Of a stretch of 64,000 bases of DNA, positions 28,925 through 37,319 are shown piece after piece. This stretch comes from Spirilliplanes yamanashiensis (GTDB lineage: Bacteria; Actinomycetota; Actinomycetes; Mycobacteriales; Micromonosporaceae): positions 124,001 to 188,000 of the forward strand of contig NZ_BOOY01000030.1 in NCBI RefSeq assembly GCF_016863475.1, in the 5' to 3' direction. How positions within the stretch are numbered: the stretch's first letter is position 1; every line of letters begins with the position of its first letter. The position numbers and the translations under genes are program-made. Below the pieces are notes generated by a model. That model was given only the letters and a program-made list of their open reading frames with translations. It was not told the DNA's origin and searched no databases.

Positions 28925-29227
28925 GTGCTCATCGCCATCGTCGACCTCGCCACCACCGGCGCCGACCGCCCCGCCGCGCTCGCCCAGCTCGACCGCGAGT
29001 CCGGCCCGGTCCGGGCCATGCCCGGCAACGCGGCGTTCCGCGTCTACGCCGCCCGCGACGACGACACCCGCATCACCGTCGTGCACGAGTGGGCCGACGA
29101 GGCGTCGTTCGCCGGCTACCTGGCCTCCGACGCGTTCGCCCGCTCCGGCGCCGTCCTGCGGCCCCTGCTCACCGGGCCGCCGGTGAGCCGGCGCTTCCAC
29201 GCCGAGCTGCTGGAGACGGTCCGCTGA
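28925..29227 (+). CDS. antibiotic-biosynthesis-monooxygenase (ABM) fold protein
   Basis: 100 aa, a single ferredoxin-like ABM domain: ESGPVRAMPGNAAFRVYAARDDDTRITVVHEWADEASFAGYLASDAF. The GTG at 28925 follows AGGAGGA by 5 nt. Such small dimeric proteins act as quinone-forming oxygenases, haem oxygenases or quorum-signal-like enzymes, and many have no known substrate. The stop overlaps the likely start of the AraC regulator, so the pair is probably regulator and target. Confidence 0.75.
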   Translation: MLIAIVDLATTGADRPAALAQLDRESGPVRAMPGNAAFRVYAARDDDTRITVVHEWADEASFAGYLASDAFARSGAVLRPLLTGPPVSRRFHAELLETVR

Positions 29228-29979
29228 CCGGCGCCGCGGCGTACAGCTTCGTCCGCACCTTCGACCCCGAGCCGGTGCGCGAGCTGCGCGTCGACCGGCA
29301 CTACCTGCTCTGCGCCTCCGCCGGCACGCTGCGGCTGGAGGCGCAGGGCCAGGCGTGGCTGCTGCCGCCGGCCCGGGCCGCCCTGATCGCGGCGGGCCAC
29401 CCGGTCCAGGTGAGCATCCCGCGGCCCGCCACGACCGCGTCGGTGCTGTTCGACACCGCGTTCGCCCCGCCGCCGCCCGCGCCGCTGACCGTGTTCGACC
29501 TCAGCCCGCTGGCGCAGGCCCTGGTGGCCGGGTGCGCCGGGTGGCGGGCGGCCGACGAGCCGCTCACGGCGTACGCCGAGGCCCTGTTCCGGGCGCTGGC
29601 CGCGGTGACCTGGCGCCTCGCCGAGCGGCCCAGCCCCGTCGTGGTGCCGGCCGGGCGGTCACCGGAGCTGCGCCGGGCGCTGCGGCTGACCGGGGAGCGC
29701 CTCGGCGAGCAGGTCCGCTTCGAGGACGTGGCGGCCGCCGTCGGCCTGGCGCCGCGCTCGCTCGCCCGGCGCTTCGAGGACGAGACCGGCATGACGTGGC
29801 GGGCGGTGCTGCGCCGCATGCGGATCCTGCGCGCCGTCGAGGAGCTCGCCGCCGGCGACACCCCGGTCACCGCGATCGCGTTCGGGGTCGGCTACACGTC
29901 GCTGTCGGCGTTCAACGCGGCGTTCCGGGAGCTGACCGGCCGCACCCCGACGGCGTACCGGGCGAGCTTCCGGCCCTGA
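29224..29979 (+). CDS. AraC-family regulator, possible CTG start
   Basis: About 251 aa. The C-terminal two-HTH domain is clear (VRFEDVAAAVGLAPRSLARRFEDETGMTWRAVLRRMRILRAVEEL...VTAIAFGVGYTSLSAFNAAFRELTGRTPTAYR). The N-terminal part is a cupin-like sensor (LRLEAQGQAWLLPPARAALIAAGHPVQVSIPR). No ATG, GTG or TTG occurs in frame between 29089 and 29275. The CTG at 29224 overlaps the ABM stop (CTGA), has GGAG 9 nt upstream and keeps the whole sensor; GTG at 29275 would cut its first strand. Confidence 0.75.
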   Translation: MTGAAAYSFVRTFDPEPVRELRVDRHYLLCASAGTLRLEAQGQAWLLPPARAALIAAGHPVQVSIPRPATTASVLFDTAFAPPPPAPLTVFDLSPLAQALVAGCAGWRAADEPLTAYAEALFRALAAVTWRLAERPSPVVVPAGRSPELRRALRLTGERLGEQVRFEDVAAAVGLAPRSLARRFEDETGMTWRAVLRRMRILRAVEELAAGDTPVTAIAFGVGYTSLSAFNAAFRELTGRTPTAYRASFRP

Positions 29980-29987
29980 CCGGGCGC

Positions 29988-31499
29988 TCAGCGCGGCACG
30001 TGCTGCACGGCCACCACGCCGGGCGTCGCCATCAGCTCGGCGGCCAGCCCGGCGAACAGGCCCGGGCTGGCCAGATCGACGGTCCAGTGCCGGGGCAGTG
30101 CGTCGGCGACCCGCGCGTCGGGCCGGCCGCGGCGGCAGTACGCGGCCAGGAAATCGGCCGACCGGGAGTCCCCGGCGAAGCTCTGGCTGCCGCCCATCCC
30201 GCGCCAGATCGCCGCCTCGGCCAAATTGCGCTGGTCGTCGGTGGCCTGCGGGTCGAGGAAGACCCGGGCCCGGTAGCTCAGCCGCGCGCTCGGCGGGTCG
30301 GCCACCCCGGCCGGCGCCGACGGCGTGCACGACCCGGGGACGACGTGCAGCCCCATGACGCCGACGACCCCGGCCCCCAGCACCGCCACCGCGACCCCGC
30401 CCAGGGCGACGGCCGCCCGCGGCCGCCCCGCCACCGCCCGCCGCCACCGCCCGGCCCACGCCGGCGCCCGGGGCGGCCGGCGCGCCGCCGCGGCCAGGAC
30501 CAGCAGCGCCGCCACGACACCCGCCGTCGCCGCCGGCGTCGCCAGCGCGTAGCCGAGCCCGTCGGCGCCCGGCGCGGCGGTCTCGTCGGCCGGCCCGCCC
30601 GGCGTCGCCGCCGGCAGCCCGGCGGGAACCACGAACAGCACGCCGAGCACCGCGCCCCCGGCGGCGAGCAGGCTCAGGCCCGGACGGGCCTGCAGGCTCC
30701 GGCTCACCCACCCGGTCAGCAGCCAGGCGAGCAGCGCGCCGGGCAGGAAACCCAGCCAGGTCACCGCCGCCAGCCACGACGGCGGCTCCTGCCACAGGTA
30801 GTACATGGCCCGGCCGTCACCGTCGTACGCCGGGCGCCCCGGCCAGTACGTGCCGGAGAACCGCAGCCCCAGCTCGCCGCGCCGCGCCGTGAACCCCGCC
30901 GCCGCGTCGCCCGGCTGCGCGCCCACGACGCCGGTCCGGTCGAGCGGCGGGTCGACACCCGTCACGGTCCACCCGGCCGCCTCCAGCCGGGCCCGCACCC
31001 CCGCCGCGTACCCGGCGACGTCCCGGGTGGCCGCGGTGTGCCGCACCCACGACACGGCGTACCCGTACTCCAGCCCCTCGCCGTCGCTCTGGCTGACGAT
31101 CTTCTCGGCGTCGCCGCCGCCCCACACCGCGAGCCCCGGGAACACCGTCCCGCTGATGCCGGCCGCCTCGGCCCCGGCGGGCAGCGGCCCGACCGCCTGC
31201 CACCCCAGCCGGCTGACGCCCGCGGCGCCGAGCAGCCCGCCGGCCAGCGCCACGAACACCGCCAGCACGACGACCCCCCGGCTCCACGGCCGGCCGAGCC
31301 GGGCCCGGCCGCCGTGCCGCAGCAGGTTCACAACCTCCCGCACCGCGGGCCGCCGCCGGCCGGGCGGCGCGGTCTCGACGAGCGTGTCCAGCAGCTCGTC
31401 CCGCCGCGGCCCGGGCGGATAGGCGGCCCGCAGGAGCCGGCGGTACGCGCGGACCAGCCGGGGGTCGCCGCGCCGGGGTTCGCCTGAGGGGTGTGCCAT
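29988..31499 (-). CDS. multi-pass membrane protein with FtsX-like extracellular tail
   Basis: 503 aa. A cytosolic N-terminus of the type seen in actinomycete membrane proteins (RAYRRLLRAAYPPGPRRDELLDTLVETAP) leads to a helix at about 73-95 and an extracytoplasmic domain. Further helices lie at about 235-375. The last about 120 residues (ARVFLDPQATDDQRNLAEAAI ... LFAGLAAELMATPGVVAVQHVP) resemble the FtsX extracellular domain. The family as a whole is not one I recognise. The ATG at 31497-31499 has no ribosome binding site and a TATATT -10-like element close upstream, so it may be leaderless. Confidence 0.55.
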   Translation of the reverse strand: MAHPSGEPRRGDPRLVRAYRRLLRAAYPPGPRRDELLDTLVETAPPGRRRPAVREVVNLLRHGGRARLGRPWSRGVVVLAVFVALAGGLLGAAGVSRLGWQAVGPLPAGAEAAGISGTVFPGLAVWGGGDAEKIVSQSDGEGLEYGYAVSWVRHTAATRDVAGYAAGVRARLEAAGWTVTGVDPPLDRTGVVGAQPGDAAAGFTARRGELGLRFSGTYWPGRPAYDGDGRAMYYLWQEPPSWLAAVTWLGFLPGALLAWLLTGWVSRSLQARPGLSLLAAGGAVLGVLFVVPAGLPAATPGGPADETAAPGADGLGYALATPAATAGVVAALLVLAAAARRPPRAPAWAGRWRRAVAGRPRAAVALGGVAVAVLGAGVVGVMGLHVVPGSCTPSAPAGVADPPSARLSYRARVFLDPQATDDQRNLAEAAIWRGMGGSQSFAGDSRSADFLAAYCRRGRPDARVADALPRHWTVDLASPGLFAGLAAELMATPGVVAVQHVPR

Positions 31500-31505
31500 C
31501 GGGCC

Positions 31506-31531
31506 AATATAAAGGTCATCTGACTATCAGG
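31506..31531 (-). promoter_or_regulatory. promoter with operator-like palindrome
   Basis: On the minus strand CTGATAGTCAG (a CTGA-TAG-TCAG palindrome) is followed about 6 bp later by TTTATATT, an A/T-rich -10-like element, then the start codon a few bases further on. The A/T-rich patch stands out in this GC-rich window. Confidence 0.45.
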
Positions 31532-31553
31532 CCAGACCCCCGCGGCCCAGGGG

Positions 31554-32021
31554 TCAGCCGGTCGCTTCGACGTGCGCCGCCAGGTTGGCCAGCGACGACG
31601 CGATCGCCTCCTCGTGGACCGCCTGGTCGATGCCGGCGGGCACGCCCGTGGCGGTGACGGTCACGTCGGTGCCCGGGCCGGCGGCGGTCAGGTGCCAGGT
31701 CATCGTCATGGTGCCCGCGTACGCCGGGTCGTCGGCCTCGAAGACGGCCTCCTGCACCACCCGTTCGCCGGGCACCAGTTCGGCGAAGCCGACGTCGACG
31801 ACGTCGGTGTCGGCCGTGGTCTTGCCGGGGCCGCCGGCGGCGTCGGGGTAGGTGAGGATCATCCGGAAGCCGCCGCCGGGGCGGGGGTCCCACCGCTCGA
31901 TCCGGCCGCGCATGCCCTCCGGGGGGAGCCACGCCTCGAGCGCGCGGGGGTCGAGCAGGGCGCCGTAGACGGCCGCCGGCGGGGCGGCGATGGTCCGGCC
32001 GGCGCGGTCGATGCGGTCCAT
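31554..32021 (-). CDS. SRPBCC/AHSA1-like protein
   Basis: 155 aa. TIAAPPAAVYGALLDPRALEAWLPPEGMRGRIERWDPRPGGGFRMILTYPD and the end HEEAIASSLANLAAHVEATG are typical of the activator-of-Hsp90-like branch of the START/SRPBCC superfamily. The ATG at 32019-32021 was preferred to a start eight codons upstream because the domain begins there. These proteins bind hydrophobic ligands; the ligand is unknown. The stop codon lies within a short hairpin at 31535-31555. Confidence 0.8.
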   Translation of the reverse strand: MDRIDRAGRTIAAPPAAVYGALLDPRALEAWLPPEGMRGRIERWDPRPGGGFRMILTYPDAAGGPGKTTADTDVVDVGFAELVPGERVVQEAVFEADDPAYAGTMTMTWHLTAAGPGTDVTVTATGVPAGIDQAVHEEAIASSLANLAAHVEATG

Positions 32022-32155
32022 GGGCCGAACGGTACGCGGGCGCATCCGTCGGGCGCGCGGCGCGCCGGCTTGTCACCGGACTGTCATGGCATCGCGGGAC
32101 CGCCTCCATGCGCGCGACGGACCGTCGAGTGACGCCAACCGGAAGGACAACTCCC

Positions 32156-32431
32156 GTGACCGTCACCGGCATCATCACCGCACTCGTCGTCGGCCTGATC
32201 GTCGGCGCCCTCGGACGCCTCGCCGTCCCCGGCCGGCAGAACCTGCCGGTCTGGCTGACGATCCTCATCGGCGTCGTCGCCGCGCTCACCGGGACCGTCG
32301 TGGCGCGCCTGGCGGGCATCGAGCCGTCCGGCTTCAGCCTGCTGACGCTGCTCATCCAGGTGGGCCTCGCCGCCCTGGCCGTGTTCGCCGTCACCCGGTC
32401 CACCGGGCGGCGCCGGGCCGGGACCCGCTGA
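32156..32431 (+). CDS. GlsB/YeaQ/YmgE-family stress membrane protein
   Basis: 91 aa with three predicted helices. TGIITALVVGLIVGALGRLAVPGRQNLPVWLTILIGVVAALTG is the transglycosylase-associated (GlsB) signature. The GTG at 32156 follows GGAAGGA by 8 nt. The family is induced by general stress in many bacteria; its molecular function is unknown. It begins a compact group with the zinc-finger and STAS genes. Confidence 0.85.
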   Translation: MTVTGIITALVVGLIVGALGRLAVPGRQNLPVWLTILIGVVAALTGTVVARLAGIEPSGFSLLTLLIQVGLAALAVFAVTRSTGRRRAGTR

Positions 32432-32437
32432 GCCGTC

Positions 32438-32728
32438 GTGGGCGCCCACCACGAGGACCGCCGGCATCCCGCCGCCACCCTGCTGGGTCAGATGCTGCTC
32501 GACGAGCTGCGCGTCGCCACCTGCGAACGGGACCGGCACGACGCCGCGGCGTCGCTCGCCGCGGCCGGGCGGGCCGCCGACGCGGCCGCGGCGCTGCAGC
32601 GTCTCGCGGACGGCACGTTCGGCCGGTGTGTGCGGTGCGGGTCGCCGATCCCGCTGTGGCGGCTGCGGGCCCGGCCCGGCGTGCGCGACTGCACCGGCTG
32701 CGCGGCGGCGGGCGGGCGGCGGCCGTGA
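32438..32728 (+). CDS. DksA/TraR-type zinc-finger protein (copy 2)
   Basis: 96 aa. A C4 finger (CVRC ... CTGC in GRCVRCGSPIPLWRLRARPGVRDCTGC) follows a helical N-terminus. It resembles the protein at 26490-26906 but is shorter. The GTG start at 32438 lies 6 bp after the GlsB stop. Its stop overlaps the STAS start (GTGA), so it is coupled on both sides. A minor RNA-polymerase-associated stress factor is likely. Confidence 0.75.
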   Translation: MGAHHEDRRHPAATLLGQMLLDELRVATCERDRHDAAASLAAAGRAADAAAALQRLADGTFGRCVRCGSPIPLWRLRARPGVRDCTGCAAAGGRRP

Positions 32729-33072
32729 GCTTGCGGTTCGAGGGGCGGCTGGCGGTGCTCGGGGTCGCCGGCGAGGTCGACCTGGCCACCGTGGACGAGC
32801 TGGTGGCCGCGATGCGCCGGTGCCTGACCGACGACCGGGTCTCGGGCCTGGTGGTCCGGCTCGACGAGGTCACGTTCCTGGACTGCGCGGGGATCTCGGC
32901 GCTGCTGACCGCCCGGCGCGCCGCCCTGGGCACGGGGCGCCGGTTCCACGTCGCCGGCGCCCGGGGTCAGGTCCGCCGGGTGCTGTGCCTGACCGGCACG
33001 CTCGAACCCCTGGCCGGCGGCCCGGCGCCCGCCCGCGGCGGGCGTCAGCGCCAGCCGAAGACCTGGGTGTAG
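32725..33072 (+). CDS. STAS-domain anti-sigma-factor antagonist, phospho-site lost
   Basis: 115 aa. The STAS fold is clear: LRFEGRLAVLGVAGEVDLATVDELVAAMRRCL, then VVRLDEVTFLDCAGISALLTARRAA. In RsbV/SpoIIAA-type proteins the loop before helix 2 reads D-S-(S/T)-G and the Ser or Thr is phosphorylated. Here it is D-C-A-G (residues 53-56), with neither residue. The protein should therefore not be switched off by an RsbW-type kinase. It could serve the sigma factor at 1643-2428, though no kinase gene is near. The 3' end overlaps the convergent CAP gene by 28 bp. Confidence 0.82.
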   Translation: MSLRFEGRLAVLGVAGEVDLATVDELVAAMRRCLTDDRVSGLVVRLDEVTFLDCAGISALLTARRAALGTGRRFHVAGARGQVRRVLCLTGTLEPLAGGPAPARGGRQRQPKTWV

Positions 33073-33536
33073 TACGCCTGGCCGCGGGCGTTGTACACGA
33101 CGCCGACGCCGACGGCCTTGGCGTTGCAGTTGAGCAGGTTGCGGCGGTGGCCGGGGCTGGCCAGCCAGGCGTGGATGGCCTTGGCGGCGGTGGGCTGGCC
33201 CCAGGCGATGTTCTCCGACAGCGGCGCGGCGTAGCCGTGGTACTTGGCCCGGGCGCCGAAGGTGGAACCGTTGAGGCCGGTGTGGGAGAAGCGGGCGGTG
33301 CGGGCCATGTGGGCGCTGTGGCCGCGGGCGGCACGCACCAGGCGGGCGTCGACGCGCAGCGGCGTGCCGCAGCCGGCCGCCTTGCGCTGGTAGTTGGTGT
33401 AGCCGACGACCTGCTGCTCGAGGGTCTGCGTCGAGGTCAGGGCGGCGCTGGCGGGCGAGGCGAGCATCAGCACACCGAACAGCGCGGCGGGGACCAGGGC
33501 GAGGAAGGCGAGGCGGCGGGTCGTCGTCGTCAGCAA
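33045..33536 (-). CDS. secreted CAP/SCP-domain protein (copy 2)
   Basis: 163 aa, a close paralogue of the protein at 2567-3052. Shared parts are the signal peptide TTTTRRLAFLALVP...SPASA, VVGYTNYQRKAAGCG, ARGHSAHMARTARFSH, APLSENIAWG, SPGHRRNLLNCNAKAVGVGVVYN and QAYYTQVFGWR. The start is taken as TTG at 33536 because the same GAAAGGGCC box precedes both genes; an ATG at 33590 would add an unlikely polar leader. The two copies are 30 kb apart and in opposite orientation. Confidence 0.82.
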   Translation of the reverse strand: MLTTTTRRLAFLALVPAALFGVLMLASPASAALTSTQTLEQQVVGYTNYQRKAAGCGTPLRVDARLVRAARGHSAHMARTARFSHTGLNGSTFGARAKYHGYAAPLSENIAWGQPTAAKAIHAWLASPGHRRNLLNCNAKAVGVGVVYNARGQAYYTQVFGWR

Positions 33537-33739
33537 CAGGCTGGCCCTTTCGGTCGCGTCCCGGCGATGGTCTCGCCCGGCTCCGCCCATCTGTTCGGCC
33601 CCGGCCGGCGATCCTCGGGTGTCCCGCGGGCGGTGTTGGGGTGCAAGCCGGTTCCGCCCGCGGATTCCCTCATGCCGCTCACCCGGTACAACGAGGCGGA
33701 CCGCCGCGGGCTGTTGTGCGCCGTCCCTACGATCGGCCC

Positions 33740-35050
33740 GTGCCCGCGCCCCGGACGTCCGCCCGCCGCCGGGTGGGCCGGGCCGCCGCGTGCCTGGTCA
33801 CGCTGGCCGCCGTGCTGGGCGTCGTCCGCCTGGCGCTGCCCGCCGACGGGCCGCCGGCGGGGGTGGACCGCCAGCTGGCGTTCCTGCGGGCGGCTCTCGA
33901 CGACGGCGCCGGCGAGCGGGCCCAGCGGCAGTTCCCGGAGGGCTACTTCTTCCTGCACGCCCTGTACGGCCTGAGCCGGGTGGAGCTGGGCCTGCGGGAG
34001 CCCGCCGACCAGCGCGCCGAAGCGCTGCGGGAGGCCCGGTGGGCGCTGGGGCGGCTGGACGCGCCGGCCGGGCGGGCCCCGTTCGACCCGGGCCTGACGC
34101 CGGCCCACGGCGTGTTCTACCGCGGCTGGACGAACTGGCTGCGCGGCGGCGTGCTGAGCCTGCAGCCGGCCGGCTCGCGCGACCTTGCGGAGGTGCGCCG
34201 GTTCGCCGACGACTCCGCGGCCCTGGCCGCCGCGTTCGGGGCGGCGCCGTCGCCGTTCCTGGCCGCATACCCGGGTCAGGCGTGGCCGGTGGACTCGACC
34301 GTCGCGGTGGCGTCGCTGCGGCTGCACGACGCGCTGCTGCCGCCGCGGTTCGCCGGCACCGTCGCGCGGTGGCTGGCGGGCGTGCGGCAGCGGCTCGACC
34401 CGGCCACCGGGCTGCTGCCGCACCGGGTGGACGTGGCGACCGGCGCGGTGCTCGACGGGGCGCGGGGCAGCTCGCAGGCGATGATCCAGCGGTTCCTCGC
34501 CGACATCGACCCGGGGTTCGCCGCCGGGCAGTACCGCACCTTCCGGGACCGGTACGTCGCCGTCCCGCTCGGGCTGGGGCCGGCGGTGCGGGAGTACCCG
34601 CACGGCGTGGACGGCCCCGGCGACGTCGACTCGGGGCCGCTGCTGCTGGGCGTCAGCCTGTCGGCGACCGTGGTGACGGTGGGCGCGGCCCGGGTGCACG
34701 GCGACGCCCGGCTGGCCGGGGCGCTGGCCCGCTACGGCGAGGTGGCGGGCCTGCCGGTGGACACGCCCCGCACCAAGCGGTACGCCCTCGGCCTGGTGCC
34801 GATCGGCGACGCGTTCCTGGCCTGGTCGAAGACCGCCCGGCCGTGGGTGGCGCCGACCCCGGCGCCGCCGCCCGCCACGCTGCCGGCGTGGTGGTGGGCG
34901 CCGCTGCTGGGCCTGCTCGCCGCGGCCGGGCTCGCGCCGTGGCTACCGGCCCTGGCGCGCCGGGCCCGCCGGTCGCGGGTGGACGGTCAGGACCAGTCGA
35001 ACGTCATGCCGAGGCGGTCCTGGAGGGCCGCGTTGTGGGGCGCGAAGTAG
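33740..35050 (+). CDS. membrane-anchored helical protein of unknown function
   Basis: 436 aa. An N-terminal helix (AAACLVTLAAVLGVVRLAL) probably anchors or secretes it. A long helical region follows with repeated motifs such as YFFLHALYGLSRVELGL, YRGWTNWLRGGVLSL, WPVDSTVAVASLRLHDALL, LDPATGLLPHRVD, YPHGVDGPGDVDSGPLLLGVS. The spacing suggests an alpha/alpha-toroid fold. A second membrane helix at about 382-402 is near the C-terminus. The start is GTG at 33740, seven bases after a TACGAT -10-like hexamer, so probably leaderless. The last 64 bp overlap the convergent sulfotransferase. It flanks the exopolysaccharide genes. Confidence 0.65.
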   Translation: MPAPRTSARRRVGRAAACLVTLAAVLGVVRLALPADGPPAGVDRQLAFLRAALDDGAGERAQRQFPEGYFFLHALYGLSRVELGLREPADQRAEALREARWALGRLDAPAGRAPFDPGLTPAHGVFYRGWTNWLRGGVLSLQPAGSRDLAEVRRFADDSAALAAAFGAAPSPFLAAYPGQAWPVDSTVAVASLRLHDALLPPRFAGTVARWLAGVRQRLDPATGLLPHRVDVATGAVLDGARGSSQAMIQRFLADIDPGFAAGQYRTFRDRYVAVPLGLGPAVREYPHGVDGPGDVDSGPLLLGVSLSATVVTVGAARVHGDARLAGALARYGEVAGLPVDTPRTKRYALGLVPIGDAFLAWSKTARPWVAPTPAPPPATLPAWWWAPLLGLLAAAGLAPWLPALARRARRSRVDGQDQSNVMPRRSWRAALWGAK

Positions 35051-35874
35051 GCGCTCAGCTCGGCCCGGATCGCCGGGTCCATGGCGGAGCTGCGCCGCCC
35101 GTTGTGCACCTCGAACGCGGCGGGCGCGTGCGGCGGCAGGTCGAGGAAGCGCAGCACCTCGGCGTAGGTGGCGGCGGGCTCGCGGTACAACGTCTCGCTG
35201 GCCAGCACCAGCAGCTGCCCGGCGTCGAACCGGTCCAGCCACGGCGTCAGGTGCTCCAGGTAGCGGCCGCGGGCCCGGTAGGTCCACCAGTCGTACGGTT
35301 CGCTGACGTACCCCGGGTCGGCGATCAGCCGTTCCCGCTCCCCCGCCGTGCGCTCCGGCTCGGCGGCGAGCGCGGCGGCGAAGTCGAGCGGCTCCCGGCC
35401 CTCGGTGCGGCGCTCCTTCCAGTGCGAGTACGCCCGCTCCACCGGGTCGCGCAGCAGCACGATGAGCCGCACGTCCGGCATCAGCGCGGCGACCCGCTGC
35501 GCGGCGAGGGGGTGGAACATGTACAGCGGCGCCGCCTCACCGGCCCGGACCGGCCCGCCGTGCCGGCGCTGCAGGGCGGCGCGCCGCCGCTCGGTCGGGA
35601 AGTGCGAGCGGTACCACGCCTCGCCGCGGGTGAAGTTCTCCTCGAAGTAGTGCGCGGACTTGGTGTTCCAGGCCGGGAACAGCCGCGGCACCAGCGGGTG
35701 CTCCAGCAGGTAGTTCCACAGTGACGTGGTGCCGCCGCGCTTGGTGCCGATGATGAGGAAGTCGGGCAGCGGGCGCGCGGCGCTGGTGCGCTCGCCGTAG
35801 CGGACCAGCGCGCGCTGCACCCGGGCGCGCACGCCGGGCGGCGCCATCGTCTTGACGCGGTCGCGCAGGCTCAT
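34987..35874 (-). CDS. PAPS-dependent sulfotransferase
   Basis: 295 aa. LIIGTKRGGTTSLWNYLLEHP is the 5'-phosphosulfate-binding loop and LIVLLRDPVERAYSHWKERRTEG the 3'-phosphate-binding motif. This matches bacterial carbohydrate sulfotransferases of the Stf/heparan-sulfate-type family. The ATG at 35872-35874 overlaps the flippase stop (ATGA). It is the last gene of the exopolysaccharide operon, so transfer of sulfate to a repeat unit, lipid-linked sugar or polymer is likely. PAPS synthesis genes are not in the window. Confidence 0.85.
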   Translation of the reverse strand: MSLRDRVKTMAPPGVRARVQRALVRYGERTSAARPLPDFLIIGTKRGGTTSLWNYLLEHPLVPRLFPAWNTKSAHYFEENFTRGEAWYRSHFPTERRRAALQRRHGGPVRAGEAAPLYMFHPLAAQRVAALMPDVRLIVLLRDPVERAYSHWKERRTEGREPLDFAAALAAEPERTAGERERLIADPGYVSEPYDWWTYRARGRYLEHLTPWLDRFDAGQLLVLASETLYREPAATYAEVLRFLDLPPHAPAAFEVHNGRRSSAMDPAIRAELSAYFAPHNAALQDRLGMTFDWS

Positions 35875-37319
35875 GCCGGTCTCCTGATCGTTCGGGCGAG
35901 GGCGCGCACCGCCGGGTGCAGCGCCGACGCGGCGACGGTGAGCAGCAGCAGCCCGGTGGTGACGGCCAGGCCGGTGACGCCGCGCCCGGCGACGGCCGCG
36001 ACGGCGCCGGCGAGCAGCAGGGTGCCGCCGCCGGCCAGCAGCGCGGTCCGGGCGATCGTGCGGTCCCACAGGCCCTGCCCCAGCACGGCGCGGGCGGCGA
36101 CGGCGGCGAGCGCGTTCTCGGCGACGATGCCGGCGGTCCACGCGACGGCCGCGCCGAGCGCGCCGTGGCGCGGCACGAGCACCAGGCTGAGCGCGACGGT
36201 GAGCGCCAGCCCGGCCGCGGTCGCCAGCAGGTGCCGCCCGCTGCGCCCGCCCATCAGCAGCACGGTCTGCACGATCCCGACGCCGGCGTTGACGGCCATG
36301 GCGGCGCAGAGCAGCGCCATGGCCGGGGCGCCGGCGGTGAACTCCGCGCCGAACAGCTGCAGGAAGCCCGGCGCGAACACGCCGAGAACCGCGAACCCGG
36401 GCCAGGACAGCGCGACGATCGCCGTGGTCGTCCGGCGGTACACCGCGGCGGCCGCGGCCCGCCGGTCGTCGCCAAGCAGGCGGGACAGCCGCGGCGCGAC
36501 CGCCACCCGCAGGCCGTGCATGACGAGCAGGCCGGCGAGCACGTACCGGCCGACCGCGCCGAACAGCCCGGCCTGCGCGTCGCCGGCGAGGGCGGCGGTG
36601 AGCAGCACGCCGACCCACATGCCGCCCGCGTCGATGGCCGCGGACACCCCGCGCGGCCCGGCGAACGACCAGAACGTGCGCCAGTCGGCCGGGGCGGGGC
36701 GCAGGGCCGCGCCGCGGCCGAGGGCGAGCGGGCCGGCCAGCAGCGCCGCCGCGGCGACCGCCGCGACCGCGGCCGGCAGCAGCCAGCCCGCGAAGGCGGC
36801 GCCCACCCCGGCCCCGGCGGCGAGCACCCCGCCGACCAGCGCCGGCCGGGCCACCGGCACGAACACCGACTGCACCGCCACGTACGCGCCGACGGGCCGC
36901 ACCGCCCGCACGGCGGCCAGCAGCACGGTCGCCGCCACGACGACCGGGACGGCCGCGAACGCGGGGCGCAGCGGCGCGGGCCCGGCCGCGGCGCCCACCG
37001 CGGCGACGGCGGCGGCCGCCAGCAGGGCAGGCAGCAGGGCGACGGGCAGCAGGCGGGCCGCGTCGCCGTCCGCGCCGGTCCGGCGCCGGGGCAGCGCCCA
37101 CACCAGCGCCGTGTCCGCGCCGGCGCAGCAGACCGCGGCGGCGATGGTGACGACGGCGATCGCGGTGAACAGCTCGCCGGAGCCGGCGGCGCCGAGCCCC
37201 CGGACGATCACCATGGTGAGCACGAAGCCGGCCGCCCCGCTGACGGCGGCGCCGGCCAGCCCGGCCGCTCCGCCGCGCACGCCGGGGCGGGCGGGTGCGG
37301 CCGCGCCGGCCGCCGTCAC
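35871..37319 (-). CDS. polysaccharide flippase (Wzx/MATE-like)
   Basis: 482 aa with about 12-14 membrane helices. GAAGFVLTMVIVRGLGAAGSGELFTAIAVVTIAAAVCCAGAD is typical of the N-terminus of Wzx-type flippases. VAPRLSRLLGDDRRAAAAAVYRRTTTAIVALSWPGFAVLGVFAPGFLQLFG is the conserved middle. The GTG at 37317-37319 overlaps the previous stop (GTGA). It would move lipid-linked repeat units across the membrane. Very Ala-rich, as expected for this GC content. Confidence 0.82.
   Translation of the reverse strand: MTAAGAAAPARPGVRGGAAGLAGAAVSGAAGFVLTMVIVRGLGAAGSGELFTAIAVVTIAAAVCCAGADTALVWALPRRRTGADGDAARLLPVALLPALLAAAAVAAVGAAAGPAPLRPAFAAVPVVVAATVLLAAVRAVRPVGAYVAVQSVFVPVARPALVGGVLAAGAGVGAAFAGWLLPAAVAAVAAAALLAGPLALGRGAALRPAPADWRTFWSFAGPRGVSAAIDAGGMWVGVLLTAALAGDAQAGLFGAVGRYVLAGLLVMHGLRVAVAPRLSRLLGDDRRAAAAAVYRRTTTAIVALSWPGFAVLGVFAPGFLQLFGAEFTAGAPAMALLCAAMAVNAGVGIVQTVLLMGGRSGRHLLATAAGLALTVALSLVLVPRHGALGAAVAWTAGIVAENALAAVAARAVLGQGLWDRTIARTALLAGGGTLLLAGAVAAVAGRGVTGLAVTTGLLLLTVAASALHPAVRALARTIRRPA

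Noticed and set aside
33537-33590. ATG start at 33590 for CAP copy 2
   Set aside because: It would place a charged leader before the signal peptide and would cover the ribosome binding site shared with CAP copy 1.
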